56,659 bases of DNA, taken from assembly GCA_900545085.1 (NCBI GenBank), contig UQXU01000004.1, positions 1-56,659 on the forward strand, written 5' to 3'. This DNA is from an uncultured Eubacteriales bacterium (GTDB lineage: Bacteria; Bacillota; Clostridia; Christensenellales; Christensenellaceae). Position numbers and translations under genes: made by a program. Shown here in pieces: positions 24,368-35,071 of this stretch (its first letter is position 1; each line of letters begins with the position of its first letter). The notes beneath the pieces are model-generated. The model was not told the origin of the DNA. It ran no database searches and saw only the letters and a list, made by a program, of their open reading frames with translations.

Positions 24368-25381
24368 TTACCAAATTCCTATGACGTGCTGCATGAGCAG
24401 ACTTACGCAGCCGATAGCTACCCAGCAGCAGAGCCCGAGCAGTATCGGACGAGCGCCCGTTTTCACAAGCTTGACTACGTCCGTGTTCAAGCCTATCGCA
24501 GCCATAGCCCATACTATAAAAAACTTGCTCAGAGTTTTCAGCGGAGAGAATACGGACGCGCTGGCTCCGAGAGATGTAGCTATTGTAGTTATCACAGACG
24601 CCAGCACAAAGAAAAGTATAAAGAAAGGGAATATCTTGCGCATTGAAACCTTCGCGCCCTGCTGACCCGCCTTTTTTGCACCTCTAAACGCCAGCACAAG
24701 AGTTATCGGGATTATCGCAAGTGTGCGCGTGAGCTTAACGACCGTCGCTCCGTCCAGCGTGTTGCTGCCGTGTATTCCATCCCACGCAGACGCCGCCGCG
24801 GTGACCGAAGATGTATCGTTAATCGCGGTTCCGGCGAATAGAGCGAATCCCTCGTTTGACAGACCGAGCGCACCTCCCAGCGTCGGGAAAATTATCGCAG
24901 CAACCACGTTGAACAAAAAGACTACAGATATGGACTGAGCTATTTCCTCATCGTCCGCGCCGATTACGGGAGCCGTCGCGGCTATAGCAGATCCGCCGCA
25001 TATCGAAGAACCCACGCCGACGAGCGTCGCTACCTTTCCCGGTATCTTTAATGCGCGAAACAGCACATATGACACTATAAGCGACACAGCAATAGTAGAA
25101 ATTATAACCGGAAGAGACTGCACGCCTGTCTTCGCCACTGTGCTCAGATTCAAACCAAAGCCGAGCAGCACGACAGCATACTGCAGTATTTTTTTAGACG
25201 TGAACGCTATCCCCGATTGGAACACGCCTTTCTCTCGAAAAAAGATAGTCACCGCCATGCCGATGAGCATAGCGAAAACAGCTCCGCCGACGACGCTAAC
25301 CACATCGCCCAGAAACCACGACGGTATAGCTATGACGAGACATAGCAGCATCCCCGGAGCATTCTTTTTTAACCATTGCAT
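24368..25381 (-). CDS. YeiH-family putative sulfate exporter
   Basis: 337 aa, about ten predicted membrane segments, member of the UPF0324 / Cons_hypoth698 family. Landmarks: [30 protein letters not shown], and [11 protein letters not shown]. The family is annotated as putative sulfate or sulfonate exporters but transport is not shown for most members. Shine-Dalgarno AGGAGAG. Monocistronic; no sulfur genes nearby. Confidence 0.88.
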   Translation of the reverse strand: MQWLKKNAPGMLLCLVIAIPSWFLGDVVSVVGGAVFAMLIGMAVTIFFREKGVFQSGIAFTSKKILQYAVVLLGFGLNLSTVAKTGVQSLPVIISTIAVSLIVSYVLFRALKIPGKVATLVGVGSSICGGSAIAATAPVIGADDEEIAQSISVVFLFNVVAAIIFPTLGGALGLSNEGFALFAGTAINDTSSVTAAASAWDGIHGSNTLDGATVVKLTRTLAIIPITLVLAFRGAKKAGQQGAKVSMRKIFPFFILFFVLASVITTIATSLGASASVFSPLKTLSKFFIVWAMAAIGLNTDVVKLVKTGARPILLGLCCWVAIGCVSLLMQHVIGIW

Positions 25382-25490
25382 AGATTATGATACTCTCCTT
25401 TGTGTGTTAAAATTTTCTATATTATCTATAATAATTGTATTACAACTCTTTAATAAAATCTAGTCATATGTTATGATATGTCTGATAATT

Positions 25491-25592
25491 TCAATAAGGA
25501 GCACTTCCACGCCATTCAGCAAGTGAACGTGGGGCGAAGCCTTAGATGGAACCCGCCGCTTATAAAAGCGGAGGACATCTGTTCACGGTTAT
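25491..25592 (+). repeat. Dispersed hairpin repeat, copy 3
   Basis: Starts TCAATAAGGAGC, has a CTTCCACG / CGTGGGGCGAAG stem, CTTAGA, CCGCCGC / GCGG hairpin and tail CATCTGTTCACGGTTAT. The longest copy, in the gap 25382-25734, which otherwise holds only AT-rich upstream DNA of the two flanking genes. Confidence 0.75.
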
Positions 25593-25734
25593 AAGCGTCA
25601 GAAAGGTTTGCAAATGATTCGTATATATAATAAATCGTCACCCAAAATATTTATCTGAATATGCGTCCGAGAGAGTTTTTATATAAGAACGAACACAATT
25701 TATTATAGACATAATACAAGGAGAAAATAATTTT

Positions 25735-26397
25735 ATGAAGAGAATTCCCGTTTTTGCATTATTGCTGATATTAACAATGCTGTTCGCGGCCTGCTCCGAC
25801 AACAGCTCTGATTTCACATCCAAAAGCTATGCATCGGAGGATACAGAAATAACCGCAGTCAATATTGACGTTCGAGATCGAACAATTGAAGTATCATTAT
25901 CAGCTGATAACCAAGTGCATATCGACTATTTTGAAAGCGACAAAGAAGCTTACAGCATCTCGGTTTCTGATGAACACGCACTCACTATGACCGCGTCTAA
26001 TAACAAAGATTGGACGGATTACGTCGGCGGAAAATCATCGGCAGATGTAAGAAAAATATCCCTGCAAATCCCCGATTCGCTGTTATCTGAGTTAACACTT
26101 TCTACCACAAATGAGGATATACAGCTTTCCGAATTATCAGTACAAGGCGTCGTTTCTCTGTCGACGAACGGAGGGAACATCGTTTTGGATAAGCTCAACG
26201 CAGGAAACACTATAAATCTAACCGCAAAGAACGGCAATATTGAGGGAACTATTGTCGGCGGTTATGACGATTTTAATATTTCGTGCGACATAAAAAAAGG
26301 CAATTGCAACTTGCCGGATGATAAGCAGAACGGCACAAAAACTCTAAATGTAACAAATAATAACGGAGATGTTAATATCGAGTTTGCAGAAAATTGA
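25735..26397 (+). CDS. DUF4097-type lipoprotein
   Basis: 220 aa. Lipoprotein signal peptide (M-K-R-I, hydrophobic core, L-F-A-A-C with the lipobox Cys near residue 20). The body is a right-handed beta-helix-like repeat region typical of DUF4097 (L-T-L-S-T-T-N-E-D-I-Q-L, V-S-L-S-T-N-G-G-N-I-V-L, I-N-L-T-A-K-N-G-N-I). Exported, function unknown. Shine-Dalgarno AAGGAG. Followed by a terminator. Confidence 0.85.
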   Translation: MKRIPVFALLLILTMLFAACSDNSSDFTSKSYASEDTEITAVNIDVRDRTIEVSLSADNQVHIDYFESDKEAYSISVSDEHALTMTASNNKDWTDYVGGKSSADVRKISLQIPDSLLSELTLSTTNEDIQLSELSVQGVVSLSTNGGNIVLDKLNAGNTINLTAKNGNIEGTIVGGYDDFNISCDIKKGNCNLPDDKQNGTKTLNVTNNNGDVNIEFAEN

Positions 26398-26427
26398 GCC
26401 GTCATTTCGCGGTGGATAATGCTTCTG

Positions 26428-26470
26428 AACGGCGGTTTGAAAACAATCATTTCAGCCGCCGTTTTCTTTT
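26428..26470 (+). terminator. Terminator after the DUF4097 gene
   Basis: AACGGCGG / CCGCCGTT stem followed by TTCTTTT. Confidence 0.8.
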
Positions 26471-26585
26471 GAAAACCAGATTATGCAGAGCGCAGTAATA
26501 TATCCGTCGACTTTTTAAGCGCGCTTGCAAATCATCTCACGTGCGCAGTCAAGAGAGCCTGCTCAAAAAATAAGCAGACATTAAT

Positions 26586-26637
26586 TAAAAAACTCCGCCG
26601 AAAGCACGATGCACTGCTTTTTCCGCCGGAGCTTTTA
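26586..26637. terminator. Second hairpin in the gap before the GNAT gene
   Basis: CTCCGCCG ... CGGCGGAG with inner AGCA / TGCT stem and A/T runs on both sides. No transcript ends clearly here. Confidence 0.55.
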
Positions 26638-26762
26638 TTAAGTATATATCTGCAATAAAGCCTGATATGATATAATGTACATAAAAATGAAATCTTGCGC
26701 AGCCGGCAGACCTTAACTACAGTCTGACAATAGCATATAGCAAAAATTGAGGAGTTTTTATT

Positions 26763-27260
26763 TTGGCATATACAAATAAACTGATAATTCGGCAATATAA
26801 AGAGACCGATTTGGAATCACTTGCAAATTTGTTCCGCGATACCATTTATGCAGTAAACGCAAAGGACTATACTTCGGAGCAGCTCGACGCATGGGCAGAC
26901 GGATGTACTGATATTTCAGCGCTAAACAAAAGATTTCTTAGCAGCTTTACTCTGGTCGCGGTGCGGAACGGCAAAGCGGTTGGATTCGGAAACATAGATG
27001 ACACCGGATATCTAGACATGCTGTTCGTTCATAAAGACCTTCAAAATTGCGGAATAGCCTCTGCAATATGTGAAAAACTCGAGCAAAGCTGCTCCTCAGG
27101 CTCAATAACCGTTCATGCTTCCGTTACTGCCAGGGGCTTTTTTGAAAAACGAGGATATAAACAAATCAAACGTCAGGCAGCAAAACGTCGCGGAGTATCG
27201 TTAATCAATTTCGCAATGCAGAAAAATATGCCGCAGGAGGAAGACAATGACAGGATATAA
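26763..27260 (+). CDS. GNAT-family acetyltransferase
   Basis: 165 aa. A typical GNAT fold: I-R-Q-Y-K-E-T-D-L-E-S-L start, Y-L-D-M-L-F-V-H-K-D-L-Q-N-C-G-I-A-S-A-I-C-E-K-L acetyl-CoA loop (Q-N-C-G-I-A replaces the usual Q-x-x-G-x-G/A), and G-F-F-E-K-R-G-Y. The substrate is unknown. A TTG start with a GGAG about ten bases upstream fits best, no in-frame ATG being near. Overlaps the next gene by 14 bases, so cotranscribed. Confidence 0.85.
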   Translation: MAYTNKLIIRQYKETDLESLANLFRDTIYAVNAKDYTSEQLDAWADGCTDISALNKRFLSSFTLVAVRNGKAVGFGNIDDTGYLDMLFVHKDLQNCGIASAICEKLEQSCSSGSITVHASVTARGFFEKRGYKQIKRQAAKRRGVSLINFAMQKNMPQEEDNDRI

Positions 27261-27888
27261 GACATTAGATTTTGACACATGGCCGCGCAAAGAGCATTAC
27301 CTTTATTACACACAAAAGCTGAAAGTGGGATGCAGCATGACGGTAAATCTCGACGTAACGAGACTCGTGCAGTCCTGCCGCAAGCGCAGCTTGAGATTTT
27401 ACCCTTCTTTTGTGTACTGCACCGCCTGCACTGTGAACTCTATGGATAGCATGCGCATGTTTAGAGATAAAGACGGCAGACTGTGCATCTGGGATCACGT
27501 TCTCCCCAATTATACAATATTCCACAAGGACGACTGCACCTTTTCCGACGTATGGACGGATTTTTCTCCCGACTTTGAAACTTTCTATTCAAATATGATT
27601 GAAGATATGGAGAAATACAAGAATACAAAGGGAATAAAGGTCAAAGAAAATCAGCCTGCTAATTTTTTCTGCATATCCTGCGAACCCTGGGTGTCCTTCA
27701 CGGCGTTTAACACATGGACGTATGACTCAGAGCCTCAGTTTTTTCCGGTAATCACATACGGCAAATATTTTGAAGAAAACGGCAGACTGAAAATGCCTTT
27801 CAACATCGTAATAGCTCACGCTGTCTGCGACGCTTATCATATCTCCAAGCTGATAGAAGAATTGCAAATCAAAATAGACAAATTCTGA
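27247..27888 (+). CDS. Chloramphenicol acetyltransferase-like protein
   Basis: 213 aa, CAT superfamily. The catalytic motif is I-A-H-A-V-C-D-A-Y-H-I-S-K near the C-terminus: the histidine and the structural Asp are present, the usual Gly after Asp is Ala. Many chromosomal homologues of this kind do not confer drug resistance, so an antibiotic role is not assumed. Trimeric in the family. Coupled to the GNAT gene; both may acetylate small molecules. Confidence 0.88.
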   Translation: MTGYKTLDFDTWPRKEHYLYYTQKLKVGCSMTVNLDVTRLVQSCRKRSLRFYPSFVYCTACTVNSMDSMRMFRDKDGRLCIWDHVLPNYTIFHKDDCTFSDVWTDFSPDFETFYSNMIEDMEKYKNTKGIKVKENQPANFFCISCEPWVSFTAFNTWTYDSEPQFFPVITYGKYFEENGRLKMPFNIVIAHAVCDAYHISKLIEELQIKIDKF

Positions 27889-27901
27889 TTAGCCGCGTAC
27901 C

Positions 27902-28282
27902 TTACATATACTTTTTCTTATATTCCTCCGAATGCTCTATCAGGCATATCCTCACGCCATTCGGATCTTGAACGAATGTCATTTTCCCTACAGAGGTGGG
28001 TACTGCCGGTCCCAAAGTCTCATATCCGCTCTCACGCAAACGCTGAACGGCCTCGTCCAGATTATCTACATCAGTGCCCACTGAATACAGACCGACTTCA
28101 AATTTTTCATTCTCAATCAGCTCTACTGCCGCGCCGCCTTCACTTTCCATGATGGTTATGCGGCCGCCATCGGGAGTGTCCACATGATACCCTTCGCTAA
28201 ACCCCAATACGTCTCTGTAGAATTTTACAGATTCGTCCAAGTTTTTAACAATCATAGTAGTGTACTGCACTTTAATTTTCAT
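27902..28282 (-). CDS. VOC-superfamily (glyoxalase-like) protein
   Basis: 126 aa. The frame runs to 28408, but the ATG at 28282 begins the domain (M-K-I-K-V-Q-Y-T-T-M-I-V-K-N-L-D) and has GGA upstream. Two betaalphabeta repeats with putative metal ligands Y, E and E in the second half (A-V-E-L-I, V-R-I-C-L-I-E). Could be a glyoxalase, a ring-cleavage or a resistance protein; substrate unknown. The upstream direct repeat (CATCTGTTATG, twice) in 28300-28340 is noted. Convergent with the CAT-like gene. Confidence 0.82.
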   Translation of the reverse strand: MKIKVQYTTMIVKNLDESVKFYRDVLGFSEGYHVDTPDGGRITIMESEGGAAVELIENEKFEVGLYSVGTDVDNLDEAVQRLRESGYETLGPAVPTSVGKMTFVQDPNGVRICLIEHSEEYKKKYM

Positions 28283-28566
28283 CTCTTTTCGTCCTTTCTG
28301 TACCGTTTCAGCATCTGTTATGGCATCTGTTATGATATATATTTTCATTATAACATAAAAAATAAATAAGTATAACAAAAAGCCCTTAGCTATGAGTTTC
28401 ATACCCACAGCTAAGGATTTAGTTTATAATATGGATTGTTATATCTAGAAGCCGTTTTTTATCATTCTCTTACCCACAAACCGCTGGATTACAAGAAGCA
28501 CGGCTCTCACTGCTGTCTCAAATTGTTATCAAAAAGCTCCCCTAAGCGCCTAAAGCTGCATAAATA

Positions 28567-28600
28567 CAGGCTTTTTCACTGGTTGAAATCATTCCCACTC
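28567..28600. other. att-like sequence resembling the guaA end
   Basis: CAGGCTTTTTC (28567-28577) and TCCCACTC (28593-28600) recur at 54557-54567 and 54584-54591, at 15 versus 16 bases spacing. The second lies inside the 3' end of guaA. The 630-base gap around it (28283-28911) has no credible gene; a short frame from 28436 is probably noise. Confidence 0.6.
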
Positions 28601-28897
28601 TCTTCGGAATCTATTATCCGGTGTCTCTTTTGGCCGTTTTGGGCTTTATTTCGACTTACTTTCCCCGATTTTTCTGCTTTTCGCTGAAATCTCCGGAATT
28701 TTGTTCCAGCTGTTTTGGAATTTGGGCATACCGAATTGATTTCGGAGAGTGCTTTGCTTAAAGGTTTGAGTGAACGGGGGCCATGCTTGCACTATGATTA
28801 TACTGTAAAGAGAAACAAACATCAAGGATGAAAAATGAAAAGCTCACAACTTTTAGGCGGAGGCTCATGAGGAAGTAAAGAAATTTCCCGGTAGAAC

Positions 28898-30627
<1,730 letters not shown>

Positions 30628-30646
30628 TTATTTCAGCCTCCCTCAT

Positions 30647-30865
30647 TTACATTTTCTCCAAGTTTTTTGCAATCATCCGGCGCAGCTTGTTCAGCACATT
30701 TTCCGCATCATCACCGGCATAATGGGGAATCACATGGTAAACCGTGTTGCCCTCCACCGCAATATGTTCCTCAGTATCAAAATCAAATTCAAACACGCCG
30801 TCTTTGAAATGCTCTGCCACACGTTCTGCCACTTCCGGTTTTAGAAATTGCGGAAGTGTACTCAA
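30647..30865 (-). CDS. TnpW-like small transposon protein
   Basis: About 72 aa: L-P-Q-F-L-K-P-E-V-A-E-R-V, then F-E-F-D-F-D-T-E-E-H and Y-H-V-I-P-H-Y. It matches the family annotated as transposon-encoded TnpW, of unknown role. The TTG at 30865 has no good ribosome site; the frame is open upstream to 30892, where a CTG follows AAAGGGGAA, which could be the true start and would overlap the stop of the RepA-N gene. Confidence 0.7.
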   Translation of the reverse strand: MSTLPQFLKPEVAERVAEHFKDGVFEFDFDTEEHIAVEGNTVYHVIPHYAGDDAENVLNKLRRMIAKNLEKM

Positions 30866-30887
30866 ATCTTTTTTATCTGCGATTCAG

Positions 30888-31241
30888 TCAGTTCCCCTTT
30901 CCTGCCGCCAGAATCTTTAGGGTAATTACTGCCGGTCTGCCAAGCCCCTGTTTCCTACGGATAATCAGTCCACTGTGCTCTAATTCCTGAAACGCACGGG
31001 TCGTTACCTGACGGCTCCGGTGTAATTTCCCTTTTGCTTCTTCTACTGTAAAATACAGCCGCACCGTTCCGTCTGTTTCTATGTAACCGTTTTCTCTTGA
31101 AATGCCTGCCCGGTCAAAGAGCAGGGCATAAAGCACCTTTGCGTCATTGGATAAATTGAGTGTTACCAAAAAACGCAGAAACGGAAGATACGGCGGTACT
31201 GTTGTATCAGCTTTATAGGGGATAAAAATATTATTCTGCAT
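30888..31241 (-). CDS. Replication initiator RepA N-terminal-like protein
   Basis: 117 aa. Conserved opening (Y-K-A-D...V-P-P-Y-L-P-F-L-R-F-L) and winged-helix region (A-K-V-L-Y-A-L-L-F-D-R-A-G-I-S, then V-T-T-R-A-F-Q-E-L-E-H-S-G-L-I-I-R-R). Such short proteins occur in clostridial mobilizable elements; whether it initiates replication or regulates is unknown. Transcribed towards the recombinase. Confidence 0.8.
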   Translation of the reverse strand: MQNNIFIPYKADTTVPPYLPFLRFLVTLNLSNDAKVLYALLFDRAGISRENGYIETDGTVRLYFTVEEAKGKLHRSRQVTTRAFQELEHSGLIIRRKQGLGRPAVITLKILAAGKGN

Positions 31242-31612
31242 ACATTGTTCCTTTCCATCAATCCATCCTGATTGATTGGATTGATATTGACTATTTTATA
31301 ATTTACTTATTTCTCTTTAATTTCCGTCTATTCTCCGGCTCTCCAAAGCGTCGAAATATCCACTGCCGGAAAGACAGCTTTGGGGCAGTGCAGATGGGCA
31401 GCTTTTCAAGTCTCCGAAATTCCAAAACAGGATAACCCCGTTTGGGAGCGAACTCTAAAATACATGAAATATAAGAGAAGTAGGTACTTACCTAATCGGG
31501 AAAATCCCGGATAGGTGAAATTACCTCTGCGGACAGTTTCAAGCCTGCTTTTCGGGTGTGGAAGGGATTTATACTGCCAACCCGCTGACAAGAGTTGAAA
31601 CGTCCAGCTATA
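31242..31612. other. Gene-free stretch with hairpins
   Basis: No credible gene. A hairpin CCTAATCGGG / CCCGGATAGG with a short AAAAT loop (about 31491-31516) and other short repeats may mark the mobilization origin of the element, but the evidence is weak. Confidence 0.3.
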
Positions 31613-32005
31613 TCAAGGTTTTTTCGCTCCTAATTGTCCGCATAGGAGCCTTCTTTTATGGTCGCTGGCATTCTTCTGTTTTCGATGCACCTTTGCCGCA
31701 CAGGGCTTACAGTATTTTGCCCGGTTGGAACCGGGGAGAAATGGCTGACCACAGACAACACATCGCTTCATACTTCCTCTGTATAACAGGACTGTTTTTA
31801 AAGGCTTGTCCAATGGGAGAACCGCAATCCGAAACCATCTGCATAAAAGCGAGTAGGAAATGCTCTGGACACAGACGCATTCTTCCCTGTCATCCAGAAT
31901 GATACAGTTTCCGTTATCATAATTGCAGCACGCATGGACTAATTTTCTTGCCCTCCGGTATTGGCTGTAATCCATGACTGGTATTTTGTCTTTTATATGC
32001 TTCAC
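31613..32005 (-). CDS. Cysteine-rich VLP-domain protein
   Basis: 130 aa. Cys-rich family found in conjugative elements: C-C-N-Y-D-N-G-N-C-I-I-L-D-D, E-E-C-V-C-V-Q-S-I-S-Y-S-L-L-C-R-W-F-R, and a second zinc-ribbon-like C-V-V-C-G-Q-P-F...Y-C-K-P-C. The GTG start at 32005 lies within the AGGAGGTG ribosome site, so the true start is unsure; the next ATG, ten codons in, opens M-D-Y-S-Q-Y-R-R-A-R. Upstream DNA (32006-32227) has no gene. Confidence 0.75.
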   Translation of the reverse strand: MKHIKDKIPVMDYSQYRRARKLVHACCNYDNGNCIILDDREECVCVQSISYSLLCRWFRIAVLPLDKPLKTVLLYRGSMKRCVVCGQPFLPGSNRAKYCKPCAAKVHRKQKNASDHKRRLLCGQLGAKKP

Positions 32006-32188
32006 CTCCTGACTGTCAAAAAATATCCCTTCACTATTCCGTACATTTTTTTGGCAAAAATAGGGGGGCTTTTTGATAATTTCACAAAAAAATCACAATT
32101 TTCCCTGTCAGAAGTGGCAGCCCCAAAATTCCTCCATTATTCAGTACATATTTCAGGAGAAAGTTGCCGTCTGTACTGAGAAAATACA

Positions 32189-32230
32189 AAAAAATTCACA
32201 CCTCAGGTTTTACCCTATGGTGTGAATTTA
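32189..32230 (-). terminator. Terminator of the redox operon
   Basis: Minus strand AAATTCACACC / GGTGTGAATTT followed by a long T run. Confidence 0.85.
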
Positions 32231-32701
32231 TGGTAACACAAACTTATATCCGATTCCGGTAACGCTTTTGATATAGTCGGGATCGCCTGGGTCTATCTTT
32301 AATTTTTTCCGGAGATTACATACATGGTTATTGATTGCTTTTCTGGAATAGTAAGCATAATCCTCTTTCCAGACCAAATCCATAATAAGTTCATAGGTAA
32401 ATACCCGATTTGGATTCATAATGAGCAGCGCCAGAATATCAAATTCTTTAGCAGTAAGTTCGATTTTTTCTTCTCTTACTTTTACAATACGTTGTTCTAC
32501 ACAAAGATATAAGTCGCCTTCCTGAATTTCCGTGAGGAAATCATCTAATTGCCAACCGTGTCTTAAATGCTGATATGTAGCACCTGCATTTGTTTCCACA
32601 GAATTATCAAGAAGATATTTCGCGAGTTCTTTCCTCTGTTGTTCGTCAAGTAAGAGTGCTAATTTCTCACCAATCTGCACACCGCTCTCGGATAAATCCA
32701 A
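32228..32701 (-). CDS. Winged-helix DNA-binding protein without receiver
   Basis: About 157 aa. The C-terminal half is an OmpR/PhoB-type DNA-binding domain (E-L-T-A-K-E-F-D-I-L-A-L-L...Y-S-R-K-A-I-N-N-H-V-C-N-L-R-K-K-L, I-K-S-V-T-G-I-G-Y-K-F). There is no receiver domain; the N-terminal part (L-A-L-L-L-D-E-Q-Q-R-K-E) is unrelated. The start is uncertain: a TTG is assigned, but an ATG slightly upstream reads M-G then a stop, and one extra base would join it to the frame, so a frameshift may have damaged the 5' end. It may control the operon it ends. Confidence 0.6.
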   Translation of the reverse strand: MDLSESGVQIGEKLALLLDEQQRKELAKYLLDNSVETNAGATYQHLRHGWQLDDFLTEIQEGDLYLCVEQRIVKVREEKIELTAKEFDILALLIMNPNRVFTYELIMDLVWKEDYAYYSRKAINNHVCNLRKKLKIDPGDPDYIKSVTGIGYKFVLP

Positions 32702-32733
32702 TACAACTAATTTCCCATAAAATCACCACCAAA

Positions 32734-33393
32734 TTATTTTTTAGAATATTTTCTCATATAATAACCAATGCATCCAAACAGACACATAATCGACAAATAA
32801 TCTGCTAAAAATCGGACAATCGGTTCTTCATAATTGAAATACACAAACTGCTCCTTCAGCACCATATAACTGAAGATGTCACGGTTTATAAAAGCATAAA
32901 CACCATATCCGGCAATCAGCAACGCAAAGCCTCGAAGAATCCATTTGCGGATTGCAGACGGTTTTTTGATGTGCCTGTTTGCTATGTTCATCACCATGCC
33001 CCAATGGAGACCAAGATGAACCGCCATGAAAACAAATCCCCAATAGGCTGAAACCATATGCAGATTTCTGGCAAAGGAGTGTCCGCCTTGAATGGGCAGA
33101 AAATCGAACACATAGCGGGACAGCATAATTCCACTAATCATAGAGCCGAGCATACATAACACTAACAGTGCTACGAGTACGATTTGTATCATACGGTATG
33201 GCGTATATTTTCCTTTGAAAACAGCCTTGCTCCACTTATGATTGAAAATATGATGAATAAGCACTAACAAAAGCATTCCAGTTCCGAGCCATTCATGTGT
33301 GGTTCTGCCGATTAGTTCATAGGTCATCAGAAGAAGCAGGAGGATTGTCATAATGAAATCCAATGTTAACTTTTTAAGTGCTTGTGGGTTCAT
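32734..33393 (-). CDS. DUF4405 membrane protein (cytochrome b-like)
   Basis: 219 aa; ATG at 33393 chosen because GGAGG lies eight bases upstream. Five or so hydrophobic helices with histidines in H-E-W-L-G-T-G, H-H-I-F-N-H-K-W, H-M-V-S-A-Y-W-G and H-L-G-L-H-W-G, which probably bind two haems. This family resembles the b-type cytochrome of respiratory chains and could pass electrons between the membrane quinone pool and the flavoproteins of this operon. Confidence 0.82.
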   Translation of the reverse strand: MNPQALKKLTLDFIMTILLLLLMTYELIGRTTHEWLGTGMLLLVLIHHIFNHKWSKAVFKGKYTPYRMIQIVLVALLVLCMLGSMISGIMLSRYVFDFLPIQGGHSFARNLHMVSAYWGFVFMAVHLGLHWGMVMNIANRHIKKPSAIRKWILRGFALLIAGYGVYAFINRDIFSYMVLKEQFVYFNYEEPIVRFLADYLSIMCLFGCIGYYMRKYSKK

Positions 33394-33419
33394 ACGATTC
33401 ACCTCCTTTGTGCTAATCC

Positions 33420-34055
33420 TTATTCCCGAATAAAATTTGTAAAGGTAACGGCTTCTGTTTCCGGTCGGTCGATACAGAGCTGCCGGCCAGCCTCTATGCA
33501 GCGTAAAAAATAAGCCATGTTTTTTCCTAAAATCCGCATAGTCTGCATACCTTCCTCATCTTTCTTCACTTGTTCCGGGGTAGCACCGTGAACAATCGTC
33601 CAGTAGCGGGAAGAAATAATCGGCATCTGCATCAGGGCAAAATATTTATTGATCTGATCCCATGTTGCCGTGGTTCCGGCGCGACGGGCAGATACAACAG
33701 CAGCCGCAGGCTTTAAGAGGAAACGATTTCCTCCGCCGCACAGGTCAGCATAAAAAGCACGGTCAAGAAAAGAAGTCAGAGCGCCGCTGGCTGCTCCCCA
33801 ATGAACCGGAGTGCCGAATACAAAACCGTCATAATCTCCGGCGATCTCCAAAAAATCATTTACCGTTCCGCCAAGAGCACATACACCTTTCTTCACACAG
33901 GCTTTACAGGCAATACAGCCGGAAATCGCCTTGTTGCCAATCCAGAAAACATCAGTATCAATTCCGTTTTTATTCAATGCTTCGGACACCTCGCAAAGAG
34001 CTGTGTAGGTACAACCCTCTTTATGAGGACTTCCGTTTACAAGCAATACTTTCAT
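33420..34055 (-). CDS. NADPH-dependent FMN reductase / flavodoxin-like protein
   Basis: 211 aa; start at 34055 by GGAGG. FMN site V-N-G-S-P-H-K-E-G-C-T near residues 7-17, a ferredoxin-like Cys cluster C-I-A-C-K-A-C (about 48-54), and G-T-P-V-H-W-G. Soluble flavoprotein that reduces small acceptors. Part of the redox operon. Confidence 0.85.
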   Translation of the reverse strand: MKVLLVNGSPHKEGCTYTALCEVSEALNKNGIDTDVFWIGNKAISGCIACKACVKKGVCALGGTVNDFLEIAGDYDGFVFGTPVHWGAASGALTSFLDRAFYADLCGGGNRFLLKPAAAVVSARRAGTTATWDQINKYFALMQMPIISSRYWTIVHGATPEQVKKDEEGMQTMRILGKNMAYFLRCIEAGRQLCIDRPETEAVTFTNFIRE

Positions 34056-34069
34056 CGTTTTCACCTCCG

Positions 34070-35059
34070 TTATTTTGCACGATGACCGCCAAAGACATCA
34101 AATGTCATAGAGTTTAATTTGTTATCAATTTCAGAAATTTCACCGGCAGTTAAGAGAATATCGCCTGCGGCAAAATTTTCACGAATCCGGTCAGGCTTTC
34201 TGGAACCGGGAATCGGAATAATATAAGGCTTTTTGCAAATCATCCAAGCCAATGACAGTTGACTCATCGTGCAATTCTTTTCCTGTGCCATCCGTTCCAG
34301 CAATTCCAAAAGTTCTTTGGCTTTGTTGTATCCTTCTTCTGTGTACTGCGGCATACCTGCCCGGTAGTCATGCTTTCCCTCAAAGGCAGTACCCGGTGTA
34401 TATTGTCCGGTCAGAAAGCCGTTTGCCATAGGAGAAAAAGCCACATAAGACACATTCAATTCTTCGCACACAGGAAAAATAGATTCATGCCACCTTGCCA
34501 TCATGGAATATCGGTTCTCTATAGCAGTCACCGGGCATACCGCATGTGCCCGCCGCAGGTATTCTTCCGTTGTTTCGGAAATTCCCCAATGTCGGATTTT
34601 ACCTTCTTTGATGAGTTCAGACATGGTTTCCGCAACAACCTCCGGTTCAACCTTTGGGTCTATGCGATGCTGATAATACAAATCGATATAATCCGTACCC
34701 AGCTTTTTCAAACTGCCCTCCACGCTTTTTTGGATGGTTTCCGGACGGCTGTCCAAAGAAAGGGATAAATCTTCGTTATGGAAAACACCCATTTTGGTGG
34801 CGATCACAACTTTGTCCCTTACATCATGCAGTGCCTGACCTACTAATTCTTCATTATAGGACACAGAGCCGTCCGCGAAGAAGCCCGTATAGGCTTCGGC
34901 GGTGTCAAAAAAGTCATAGCCCATCTCATAAGCCTGCCGTAATGTTTTTATTGCAGTGTTTTTTTCGGTCGGCTCACCGGAAGCATGGCTGAATCCCATA
35001 CAGCCAAGACCCACCGGATTGACCATCAAATCACTGTTACCAAGTTTTCTTTTTTGCAT
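34070..35059 (-). CDS. Aldo/keto reductase
   Basis: 329 aa. TIM-barrel NADPH enzyme. Catalytic tetrad visible as D-T-A-E-A-Y (Asp, Tyr), I-A-T-K-M-G (Lys) and Y-Y-Q-H-R-I-D (His); nucleotide-binding motif I-P-G-S-R-K-P near the C-terminus. Substrate unknown. Shine-Dalgarno AAGGAG. Confidence 0.92.
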   Translation of the reverse strand: MQKRKLGNSDLMVNPVGLGCMGFSHASGEPTEKNTAIKTLRQAYEMGYDFFDTAEAYTGFFADGSVSYNEELVGQALHDVRDKVVIATKMGVFHNEDLSLSLDSRPETIQKSVEGSLKKLGTDYIDLYYQHRIDPKVEPEVVAETMSELIKEGKIRHWGISETTEEYLRRAHAVCPVTAIENRYSMMARWHESIFPVCEELNVSYVAFSPMANGFLTGQYTPGTAFEGKHDYRAGMPQYTEEGYNKAKELLELLERMAQEKNCTMSQLSLAWMICKKPYIIPIPGSRKPDRIRENFAAGDILLTAGEISEIDNKLNSMTFDVFGGHRAK

Positions 35060-35071
35060 GGTATGTTCTCC

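Noticed and set aside
27247..27888. Antibiotic resistance by the CAT-like gene
   Set aside because: The gene sits among core genes with host-like composition and the motif differs at one position; resistance cannot be inferred.
28436..28687. An 83-codon frame in the gap before the fourth recombinase
   Set aside because: No ribosome site, composition unlike protein, and it overlaps the att-like sequence.
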